This document shows positions 43,645 to 51,954 of a DNA stretch of 64,000 bases, piece after piece. How positions within the stretch are numbered: position 1 is the first letter of the stretch; every line of letters starts with the position of its first letter. Below the pieces are notes generated by a model, which had not been told where the DNA came from, did no database searches, and worked only from the letters and a program-made list of their open reading frames with translations. The position numbers and the translations under genes are program-made. Source of the stretch: Flavobacterium panici (GTDB lineage: Bacteria > Bacteroidota > Bacteroidia > Flavobacteriales > Flavobacteriaceae); contig NZ_CAIJDE010000064.1 of NCBI RefSeq assembly GCF_903819335.1, forward strand, positions 13,009 to 77,008. The letters are read 5' to 3'.

Positions 43645-44370
43645 ATGAAATCAAAAACTTTTAAATTAATAACATTTGCATTTTTAATGCTTTTTGCTGC
43701 GCCTCAACTTTTTGCTCACGCACTTTGGATCGAAACAAAAGCAACCGGAACAAAAGGAAAAGCACAAGAAATTTCAATTTATTTTGGAGAATTTTCAGAA
43801 AATGATATTACAAAAGCAGACAAATGGTTCTCTGATTTAAAAGATTTTACTTTGATATTGGTTTCTCCGTCAAAAAAAGAAACAAAACTTACTTCAAAAG
43901 CTTTAGATAACAAATATCAAGCATTTTTTACTCCAGATGAAGACGGAGTTTATACAATCGTAATGCAGCATACAGTAAAAGATGTTTACGGTACAATGAA
44001 ATTAGATTATAATTCCAGCGCAACTGTAGTCGTTGGAAACAAGACCGCAGGAAACAGTATTGCATCTAACACAAATAAAATTGCTGTTTTCTCAGAAAAT
44101 GCAGATGCTGCCAAAAAAGATACTAAAATTACCGGAGTTGCATCTTATGATGGGGCTATAGCTAAAGAAACTAAAATTAAAGTAATTGCTCCAAACGGAT
44201 GGGAAAAAGAATTATGGACAAATGAAAAAGGTGAATTTTCTTTTACACCAATCTGGTCAGGAAATTACATGGTAGAATATGCTCATACTGAAAAAGCTGC
44301 CGGAGACCATAACGGTAAAAAATACGATGAAATCTGGAAAATGGCTACTTACTTAATTACGGTTAAATAA
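43645..44370 (+). CDS. DUF4198 domain periplasmic protein
   Basis: 241 residues from the start chosen at MKSKTFKLITFAFLMLF, which gives a clean signal peptide (1-24, ending LFAHA). An upstream in-frame ATG at 43600 only adds a second hydrophobic stretch. The mature chain opens HALWIETK and has a beta-sandwich with a TVKDVYGTMKLDYN segment and a C-terminal Ig-like part (TKIKVIAPNGWEKELWTNEKG). DUF4198 proteins act in metal uptake, often near nickel/cobalt transporters and TonB receptors; here it lies between two receptors. A role in metal capture is inferred. Confidence 0.88.
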   Translation: MKSKTFKLITFAFLMLFAAPQLFAHALWIETKATGTKGKAQEISIYFGEFSENDITKADKWFSDLKDFTLILVSPSKKETKLTSKALDNKYQAFFTPDEDGVYTIVMQHTVKDVYGTMKLDYNSSATVVVGNKTAGNSIASNTNKIAVFSENADAAKKDTKITGVASYDGAIAKETKIKVIAPNGWEKELWTNEKGEFSFTPIWSGNYMVEYAHTEKAAGDHNGKKYDEIWKMATYLITVK

Positions 44371-44403
44371 TTTTCAAAATTTTTTTAGATTTTAATTTTC
44401 GAT

Positions 44404-44436
44404 TAAACCTTGCTCTTTTGGGCAAGGTTTTTTTGT
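44404..44436 (+). terminator. Intrinsic terminator of the DUF4198 gene
   Basis: AAACCTTGC pairs with GCAAGGTTT, followed by TTTTTG. Confidence 0.8.
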
Positions 44437-44544
44437 TTTATATAATATCGTACCATAAACAATTAAAGTTACAAAAGCAAAATCTTAAGACAATCTTAAG
44501 ACAAAACTAATAAAAATTTAAGCAAGATAATCATCTCATAATTT

Positions 44545-44574
44545 TTTGTTAAGGTGTTGTCAGTTCTATATTTG
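44545..44574 (+). promoter_or_regulatory. Promoter of the second TonB-dependent receptor
   Basis: TTTG at 44545-44548, 18 nt, then exact TATATTTG (44567-44574). Confidence 0.6.
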
Positions 44575-44609
44575 CACTCGATAATTTTTATTGAATCTAA
44601 ATAAATACC

Positions 44610-46904
44610 ATGAAACATAATTTAATTACATTCTTAGCCTTACTATGCTTTGCTTCTTCTTATAGCCAAAACTATACAAGTACAGAAAACAGTACAGCAG
44701 CCGATACTGTAAAAAACAAAAAAGGAGAAATCCTTAATGAAGTATTAATCACGGCAAATAAACCTAAAAAGCCAGTTGAAGCAGCACGTTCAGGTATTAA
44801 AGTAATGGACTTGCCACAAAGCGTTCAGGTTATTGGCAGTGAAGTAATCGAACAACAACAAGCAATTAGATTAAGTGAAGTAGTAAAAAACCTTAATGGT
44901 GTTTATGTAGGATCTGCTCGTGGTGGTGCGCAGGAATCATTCTTTTCAAGAGGATATGATATGAGTGCTAACAATATGTTCAAAAATGGTTTTAGATATA
45001 ATGCCGGTTCTATACCTGAAGTTTCTTCTTTAGAAAAAGTTGAATTTTTAAAAGGAGGTTCAGCTTTATTGTATGGAAATGTTGCTCCTGGCGGAATCAT
45101 GAATTTAGTTACCAAAACGCCAAAATTTACAAGCGGTGGAGAAGTTTCTACGCAAATGGGGAGTTACTCTTATTATAAACCATCTGTTGACTTTTACGGA
45201 CCTTTAAATAAATCTATTGCTTACAGATTTACAGGATCTTATGAAAATTCAGAAAGTTTTAGGGATTTTGTAAAGAACGAACGTATTTATATAAACCCTT
45301 CTTTCCTATTTCATATTTCAGATAAAACCCAAATTACATTACAAGGAGATTATCTAAGTGCTGACTGGACTCCGGATTTTGGAACCGGAATTTACGGAAA
45401 AACAATTTTAGACTTACCTCGTAATGAATTCTTCGGATCGCTTTGGTCTACTGCAAATACTAAATCTTCCAGCGCTTCTTTATTATTTAATCATGATTTT
45501 AATAAAAATTGGAAATTAAATTTTAATTCTTCTTACCAATCTTACAGAAGAACACAAACTTCTACAGCCCAATTAAGTACAATTGATGCAAATGGAAACT
45601 GGAAACGTGGTTTAACAAAGGCGGATGCTGCCGAACAAATATTTGGGGACCAATTAAGTTTACAGGGAAATTTTAATACCGGAAGCATTAAACATCAAAT
45701 ATTTACGGGAGTGGATTATGAAAATTCTCTTGCACCTAGTTATACTTTTGGATTTTATGCTCCTGGAAAACCTGCAGACCTTTTAACAACAGAAGCTACG
45801 GCTATAAATTTATATACTTATGATTATAGCACCCAAAGTACTGTTATTCCTTATCCAACAAGAACTACGCAATTAACCAGTACAGAAACACAGCGTTTTG
45901 GAGCTTATTTTCAAGATTTAGTTTCGGTTAATCAATACATTAAAGTTCTGGCAGGATTACGTTGGTCGTGGCAGCAAAGTGAAGCTACCACTACAAAAGA
46001 AGTGATTGAGAAAAAGAATAATGTAAATGTCATTACAACTGCTTACGAAGATGCAATACCTGTAACTGGTGCAAAAACTATAAGCAAAGCTTTTTCGCCT
46101 AAAGCAGGATTGGTCGTACAGCCAACTAAAGATTTATCGTTGTTTGCGAGTTACTCAAACTCTTTTACTCCAAATACAGGAACTACAGTAGATGCAAAAC
46201 CATTAGATCCATCTATTATAGATCAATATGAAGTTGGTTTGAAAAAAGATTTTTTTAGAGGTCTTTTGACTACTAACGTAACACTATATCAAATTGCCAA
46301 TAATAATTTAGCACAAACAGCTCAATATTTATCAGACGGTGTTACACAAAACGTTAATACTAATCTAAAAGAATTAGTTGGAGCTACAAAAGGAAAAGGA
46401 GTCGAAATAGATATTACTGCGACCCCCGTAGAAGGTTTGAACATTATGGCTGGTTATAGTTTTAACGAAACCAAAGTATCTAAATCATCTGGTACAAGCG
46501 GAAGCCTTGTTGTTGGAGATGTTTTAGCAAGAACTCCAAAAAACACTGCCAATTTGAGTTTTTTCTACAAATTGCCTAGCGGTTTATTAAAAGGAGTAAC
46601 TTTTGGAGCGATTGGAAATTATGTTGGAGATCGTACAGGAGGTTGGAATGATGATTATTTATGGACAGAAAATACACCTTCAACCAATCCAAAAACATAT
46701 ACGGTAACAATTAGAGATCGTGATATTCCTTTGGAAGGTTATGTTACTGTAGATGCTTCTCTTGGGTATGAATGGAAAAAATTCTCCATCTTATGCAGAT
46801 TATCAAACATTACAAACGAATTGAATTATACCGTTCACGAAAATTATAGTGTAAACCCAATTGCACCTCGTCAAATTATGACAAGTCTGCGTTATAAATT
46901 CTAA
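44610..46904 (+). CDS. TonB-dependent siderophore receptor (FhuA-like)
   Basis: Outer membrane receptor of 764 residues. Signal peptide (1-20) is followed by an N-terminal segment (GEILNEVLITANKPKKPVEA) and a plug domain with MDLPQSVQVIGSEVIEQQQ and KGGSALLYGNVAPGGIMNLV. The barrel ends in MTSLRYKF. Pattern of the ferric-siderophore receptors; unlike its neighbour at 40.9 kb it has no carboxypeptidase-regulatory domain. It has its own promoter and terminator, so the two receptors and the DUF4198 gene are separate units with a shared theme. Confidence 0.92.
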   Translation: MKHNLITFLALLCFASSYSQNYTSTENSTAADTVKNKKGEILNEVLITANKPKKPVEAARSGIKVMDLPQSVQVIGSEVIEQQQAIRLSEVVKNLNGVYVGSARGGAQESFFSRGYDMSANNMFKNGFRYNAGSIPEVSSLEKVEFLKGGSALLYGNVAPGGIMNLVTKTPKFTSGGEVSTQMGSYSYYKPSVDFYGPLNKSIAYRFTGSYENSESFRDFVKNERIYINPSFLFHISDKTQITLQGDYLSADWTPDFGTGIYGKTILDLPRNEFFGSLWSTANTKSSSASLLFNHDFNKNWKLNFNSSYQSYRRTQTSTAQLSTIDANGNWKRGLTKADAAEQIFGDQLSLQGNFNTGSIKHQIFTGVDYENSLAPSYTFGFYAPGKPADLLTTEATAINLYTYDYSTQSTVIPYPTRTTQLTSTETQRFGAYFQDLVSVNQYIKVLAGLRWSWQQSEATTTKEVIEKKNNVNVITTAYEDAIPVTGAKTISKAFSPKAGLVVQPTKDLSLFASYSNSFTPNTGTTVDAKPLDPSIIDQYEVGLKKDFFRGLLTTNVTLYQIANNNLAQTAQYLSDGVTQNVNTNLKELVGATKGKGVEIDITATPVEGLNIMAGYSFNETKVSKSSGTSGSLVVGDVLARTPKNTANLSFFYKLPSGLLKGVTFGAIGNYVGDRTGGWNDDYLWTENTPSTNPKTYTVTIRDRDIPLEGYVTVDASLGYEWKKFSILCRLSNITNELNYTVHENYSVNPIAPRQIMTSLRYKF

Positions 46905-46976
46905 AATTTTGAATTAGATTTTTTCCATTCTGCATTTTCTGATTATTAAAAATTAGAATGTTTTTTGGAAACTTTA

Positions 46977-47007
46977 AACCTCATCTTGCAAAAGGTGAGG
47001 TTTTTTG
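46977..47007 (+). terminator. Intrinsic terminator of the second receptor gene
   Basis: AAACCTCATCTT pairs with AGGTGAGGTTT (with wobble), followed by TTTTG. Confidence 0.75.
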
Positions 47008-47071
47008 TTTTGTTAAAAAATGTATCTCTTTTTATAAGTACTTTTGTTTGTATAAAACATAAAATCCAAAT

Positions 47072-48387
47072 ATGTCTGATTCTACAAAAAACCAATTAAA
47101 GAAAAGTTTAGGTCTAAGTTTTAATATTGCCGTTTTAATTGGAGGAACAATTGGAGTTGGAATTTTACGCACGCCAGGCTCGATTGCAGATTTATTAAAT
47201 AATTACTGGCTTATTCTTGCATCTTGGCTTTTTGGCGGTTTGTATATTTTATTTGGAGCGAATTCGTATGCAGAACTTGCTACAATGTTACCAAAAGCCG
47301 GAGGGTCTTATAATTATATCAAAAGAGCTTTTGGTGAATATGCCGGATTTTTATCAGGCTGGTTTGATTATATTACAAATGCTATTCCGCCTGCATTTTA
47401 CTGTATTGTAATCAGCGAATATATGATTATTTTGTTTCCTGCTCTTGCTAATTATTCAACAGTAATGGCAATTTCCTTATTAGCTGCTTTTGTATTGATT
47501 CATTTGAGCGGTGTAAAAAACGGAAGCGTAATTCAGCAGATTACAAGTCTCCTGAAAGTAATTTGTTTTGTGGCTTTGGTTGTAGCGTGTTTTATGTATT
47601 CGGGCGTTGAAATTGCACCAATTAAAACAGATAATTCCTTTTTTCAAATCGGACTTTTATTCGGATTCTTTAAATCATTACAACTTATCATAGGAACTTA
47701 TAATGGATGGAACGCGGCTTGCTTTTTTGCGGAAGAAAATGACGATCCTGGTAAAAATATTCCGAAATCATTATATAGTGGCGTTATTCTCGTTGTTGCC
47801 ATTTATGTTTTGGTAAATGCGGCCTTTTTTCATGTTTTACCAATTGAAACTTTAGCCAAATCAAATCTGGCTGCCGCCGATGTTGCTAAAATTCTATTTG
47901 GAGAAAACGGTGCTATTATCGTTACGGTAATTTCTATATTTTCTTTAATCAGTATTTTGAATGCTTTTATGATGATTCCGCCAAGAATTCTTTACGGATT
48001 AAGCCGCGATGGTTTTTTTATCGAAAAGGGAACAACCGTAAATAAAGGTGGAACGCCAATTGTGGCACTTTTGGTTTCATCTATTTTCAGCTTATTGTTG
48101 ATTATTTTTGTCGGCTCTTTTGAAGTTTTGTTTGGATTCGCCGCTTTTATCTCGATTATCGTTTGGGGACTGGCTTATTTATCACTTTTAAAACTAAGAA
48201 CTTCTGAACCAGATTTACCAAACCTTATCGTTCGTTTTGGTATCCGTGGACTACAATAATTGCTATTATTGCTTCAATTGCTTTATTGATTGGATTTATT
48301 TACAGCGACCCAAAAAGCTTTATTGTTATTTTGGGAATCACTATTGCTTCTTATCCTTTGTTTTTGGTTATCAAGAAGAAAAAGTAA
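47072..48387 (+). pseudogene. APC-family amino acid permease, frameshifted near the 3' end
   Basis: The frame from 47072 stops early at 48259 after 395 residues. The start is typical of the APC superfamily (VLIGGTIGVGILRTPGSIA), and the next helices follow with KNIPKSLYSGVILVV. At 48236-48240 one T appears missing from a T run: the sequence reads CGTTTTGGTATCCGTGG, whereas the shifted frame gives RFWYPWTTIIAIIAS and continues for 49 codons with two more helices to a stop at 48385-48387. Joined, the protein would be about 437 residues, the normal length. Either a real mutation or a homopolymer error. Confidence 0.85.
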
Positions 48388-48399
48388 ATATTGCGCATA

Positions 48400-48447
48400 A
48401 AAAAACCTAACAGGTTTTATCCCGAGTCTTCGGGACTGTTAGGTTTA
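48400..48447. terminator. Bidirectional terminator between convergent genes
   Basis: AAACCTAACAG and CTGTTAGGTTT form the outer stem and CCCGAGTCTTCGGG an inner hairpin. It separates the permease gene from the minus-strand pair. Confidence 0.75.
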
Positions 48448-48452
48448 ATCAT

Positions 48453-50792
48453 TTATCTTCTTGCCTTAAAATAGTCTTCAAAGGCATTACAACCAAAAGC
48501 TAACCTGTCATAATCATATTCATAATTTAATTCCAAATCCTTATAGTATCTATTTTTATTCCAAAGAAAAGTTTCATAATTTTTCTTTGGTTTATTATAA
48601 TCATCCGGATATTTATGAGCTAATTTATTTGCCTCGCACCTGGCCATCATAGTTAGACACAAAGCTTTAAACTTAGCTGTTTTTGCATTTTTATACGCCT
48701 GTTTATAATATTTTTTTGCCAGATTGCATTCATAATATTCATTGTTATCTTCAATAGGAAAATCTCTAATATCAGTTGTTTCTCCTTGTCCGTAACGTCT
48801 CATTTGCCAAAGGCTTCCATAAATACTCATGTTATAGTAGCAGTTGGCAACCAAAAAATTATAATAATCTTTATTTTTCTCTGCAGGATTTGAAGCTTGT
48901 TTTAAATACAAAATTAATTTTTGAGTTATTGCATATTTATCAAACCTAAATATTTTTTTTTGCACAACAAATTCTGGCGTGTATTTTAAAACAAGAAAAG
49001 GGTCTTTTAATCTATTGTCACAATTTTCTTTTTCCCACAAACAATCAGAATAATTAATTTCTCTATATGATTTGTTATCATTTTTTTCAAAATAAAACAA
49101 AGCCTGTTCTAATTTATTCTGACGAATGTATTTTGTGCCTATTAAATCGTAAAGTCTTGGAATTTCTTTTTTAATAAAACTATGTTTCCAAACAGAAAAT
49201 TTATCTGAATCTTTTTCACTTTTTACAGTTTCATCAATTATGGTTTGAACTTGTTCCGGAGAATAAAAAACATTGATATAAGTAAAATAGTCCGAATAAT
49301 AATCTGTGTAGTAACCAACTTTTGCCTTAGAGCTTTTCCAATAAGCAAAATTATAATAATTATAATTATCTGGATTTTCCTCTAATTTCGAATATAGAAA
49401 TGAAGCATCAATTCGATTTCCTTTAAATTCTAATTCTCTTCCAATAGCAAATAAAAATTTCTTGTGGTTTTTATTTTTTAGCAAAATAGGTTTAACATCA
49501 TTCAGAATAACTGCTTTTTCGGTTTTTTGATTTGCTGTTAATGCCAAAGCTTTAATAATCTCAATTTGATTATAAATTGAATCTTTTTTAGATATGTTTT
49601 TCTCTAATTTTGAAATTTGATTTAAACAACCCTGATTATCCTTTGTTACAAATGACAAATAAGCTTTGCAAGTTTTCCAAAAAATAGGATTTTGTACTTT
49701 TTTTAAATTAAGGTTCTTGATAAAATCCAATACTTCACCAGCATAAATTCGGTCCCTTTCTACACGTTTCATAATTTCCTTGACCGAATTCTTTTCATTT
49801 TCATCATAAGATACTATCGATGGATTAAAAAGAGAATAATAAGGTGTAAAAACCCAGTCTTCAATTTTATTGACTTCTCTTAATAGCAAAAATGAAAGCC
49901 CATCCAATTCAGGATTGTATTTATAAACCTGTTTTAGGTAATCAAGCGAACGGTCTGCTTTTTTTATTCCACCAAGTAAATAAACATTCGCTTTTTCCTT
50001 ATTTGTTTTAGCGTATTTTAAAATTGCTTCAATTGGAATTTGTGAATTAAATGCAGATGAAACTACAAAACGCTTATCCGGTGCATTTGCAAAAACCTGC
50101 GAGGCATAAAAACTAGCAACAGCTTTATCTGGTTCTGCAAACGTCCTGAAGTACAAACTCCAATATTTTAATATATTATCTTGTTTTTGAGTTTCGAAAA
50201 CCTTAGTATATAAAGTTCTGATTTTTGGAAAATCTCCATTGTAATACGCTAATCGTATGGCTAAAAAAGTATATCGTTGTTTAAGGTTTTTGTTTTTAAT
50301 TGAATTTGAAACCAAAATTGCCTCATCAATACATTTTGTTCTGTTTTCAACCTTTAATGATGCAGGATTATGCTCCCAAAGATTCTCATTAAAAATATTA
50401 AAAACTTCGCATTTTTTGGCAAATTTCAAATAATTGATAGCGTCAATATCTTTGATTTTATAAAGGTAACGAAGCATTTCATTTGTACTTTTATCTGTAA
50501 TATCTTCTAAAGTAAAATCAAACAAAACCTCTTTTATCGATTCCAGAGAAACTTTGTTTCTGCAATATTGCCTCCAAAGTTTTTCATTTGCATCCATTTT
50601 TATTATTCCATCTGCAAACTTTTGATTTGGACAAAAAGAGTCTGAAGAATAATCAAAACCAGAATACCAGTAATAGTTGAAGTTTTCCGGATTAAAAAAC
50701 GAAAAACGAACATCTTCGCCATAAGGATAAAATCCGCAGGCAAAAATAGCATTACTTGCTAAAATTAGTATAAAAACCAGAAAGTGCTTCAT
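48453..50792 (-). CDS. Large exported helical-repeat protein, unknown family
   Basis: 779 residues. A signal peptide ends at about ASNAIFACGFYPYGED. The rest is almost entirely helical with irregular repeats of paired helices (e.g. FRTFAEPDKAVASFYASQV, ILKYAKTNKEKANVYLLGG, IKALALTANQKTEKAVI), as in TPR-like or other alpha-solenoids. The motif CGFYPYGEDVRFSFFNP at the mature start seems characteristic, and I recall similar proteins in other Bacteroidota and some Proteobacteria without a function. It overlaps the upstream gene by 41 bp, so the two are co-translated. Envelope partner for the TIM-barrel-like lipoprotein is inferred. Confidence 0.7.
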   Translation of the reverse strand: MKHFLVFILILASNAIFACGFYPYGEDVRFSFFNPENFNYYWYSGFDYSSDSFCPNQKFADGIIKMDANEKLWRQYCRNKVSLESIKEVLFDFTLEDITDKSTNEMLRYLYKIKDIDAINYLKFAKKCEVFNIFNENLWEHNPASLKVENRTKCIDEAILVSNSIKNKNLKQRYTFLAIRLAYYNGDFPKIRTLYTKVFETQKQDNILKYWSLYFRTFAEPDKAVASFYASQVFANAPDKRFVVSSAFNSQIPIEAILKYAKTNKEKANVYLLGGIKKADRSLDYLKQVYKYNPELDGLSFLLLREVNKIEDWVFTPYYSLFNPSIVSYDENEKNSVKEIMKRVERDRIYAGEVLDFIKNLNLKKVQNPIFWKTCKAYLSFVTKDNQGCLNQISKLEKNISKKDSIYNQIEIIKALALTANQKTEKAVILNDVKPILLKNKNHKKFLFAIGRELEFKGNRIDASFLYSKLEENPDNYNYYNFAYWKSSKAKVGYYTDYYSDYFTYINVFYSPEQVQTIIDETVKSEKDSDKFSVWKHSFIKKEIPRLYDLIGTKYIRQNKLEQALFYFEKNDNKSYREINYSDCLWEKENCDNRLKDPFLVLKYTPEFVVQKKIFRFDKYAITQKLILYLKQASNPAEKNKDYYNFLVANCYYNMSIYGSLWQMRRYGQGETTDIRDFPIEDNNEYYECNLAKKYYKQAYKNAKTAKFKALCLTMMARCEANKLAHKYPDDYNKPKKNYETFLWNKNRYYKDLELNYEYDYDRLAFGCNAFEDYFKARR

Positions 50793-51777
50793 CGTTGTAT
50801 TTACTTAATTGTTCTTCGTCTAAATGAAATAATGTTACAGTTGTTTCAGGATCAAAAACAACATTTTTCTTGATAATTTCAATGGCTTGGTTTATTTGTT
50901 CGGGAGTCAATACTTCATATTTAATTTTATCCCCTATTCTTAAATAAAAATCGCCTGCAAGCTGGTCTTTTGTGACTTCATACCACAATGGTTTTATTTT
51001 TTTTAATGATTCTAAAATTTCCTTTTGATTGTCATAAATTACTTTTGAGAATTTATTATTCTGATACACCTGCATCCAGGAATAAGTGGGCAATGCAATA
51101 TCGAGATGCAACGGATATTTTTTTTCTTTATTAAGATAAAGACCTAATTCCTTAAGGTCCAGAATAGAATTTTTAGAATGATTTTCCAGCGGGTTTACTA
51201 AATTATAACACATCAAAGTTGCTTTGTCGACCGGCGGAATTCCCATTTTCTCAGGATATTTATAAGGATACAATCGTAATGTACAACTTATTTGCTTTTT
51301 AGAAATCGCTTTTAATTTCTTCAAAAAATAAAAGTAATTCTCTTTTGTTTTTAAAGTCCAGTCGCAATCCATTTGAAATTCAGTAACAGGATTAGCCTTC
51401 TCAAAATTCTCTTTTGTATATTTATTTATAAGAAAGTTTACATTATCTGCCAAAGTATCTATTCTTTTTTCATTGGTGTTTTTAAAGACTTCGTTTTTTA
51501 TGTATACAGTAGGAACAATAGTTAGTATTTGTTCTCCATAATAGCGCAAAGATGTTTTTGAAATAGGAAAATCTCCATAATTTTCATCATGATCTACTTC
51601 AAAAAATTTGACATATAGCTTATTAACTTGTAAATCGCGCATTCTTGCCTTTTCATTGTCGGATAACTGCCAAGAATTACTTTTCCAGTAATAAAAAGAT
51701 TTTTCAACGTTTTCTACTTTATTAGAACAGCCCAAAAAAAGAGAGGAAATAAACACAAACAACACGATTTTTTTCAT
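50752..51777 (-). CDS. Lipoprotein with glycosidase-like TIM-barrel features
   Basis: 341 residues, lipobox FLGC (Cys about 17). The mature chain has alternating strands and helices: KLYVKFFEVDHD, ILTIVPTVYIKNEVF, TEFQMDCDWT, SCTLRLYPYK, ATLMCYNLV, HLDIALPTYSW, LWYEVTKDQL. The order of short acidic strand ends (QMDCDW, then CYN, then LDIALPT) resembles GH18-like or DUF3142-type barrels, but the catalytic acids are not certain. It is the first gene of the overlapping pair. Substrate, if any, unknown. Confidence 0.65.
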   Translation of the reverse strand: MKKIVLFVFISSLFLGCSNKVENVEKSFYYWKSNSWQLSDNEKARMRDLQVNKLYVKFFEVDHDENYGDFPISKTSLRYYGEQILTIVPTVYIKNEVFKNTNEKRIDTLADNVNFLINKYTKENFEKANPVTEFQMDCDWTLKTKENYFYFLKKLKAISKKQISCTLRLYPYKYPEKMGIPPVDKATLMCYNLVNPLENHSKNSILDLKELGLYLNKEKKYPLHLDIALPTYSWMQVYQNNKFSKVIYDNQKEILESLKKIKPLWYEVTKDQLAGDFYLRIGDKIKYEVLTPEQINQAIEIIKKNVVFDPETTVTLFHLDEEQLSKYNDEALSGFYTNFSK

Positions 51778-51891
51778 TCAGAAGAGAGATTTTATTTTAA
51801 TAGAAATCGTATTAAAATTATATCATTTTTGAGATATAAAATTTAAAAAATGAAAATATTTTTTAGCTAAAAACAAAATATTTTACAAATA

Positions 51892-51932
51892 AGAAACCCG
51901 ACAGATTTTAAAAAAATCTATCGGGTTTTTAT
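51892..51932 (-). terminator. Intrinsic terminator of valS
   Basis: On the minus strand AAACCCGATAGATTTTT pairs with AAAATCTGTCGGGTTT (one wobble), 25 bp after the valS stop. Confidence 0.8.
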
Positions 51933-51954
51933 AATAAAAAAGAAATTCTGGTTT

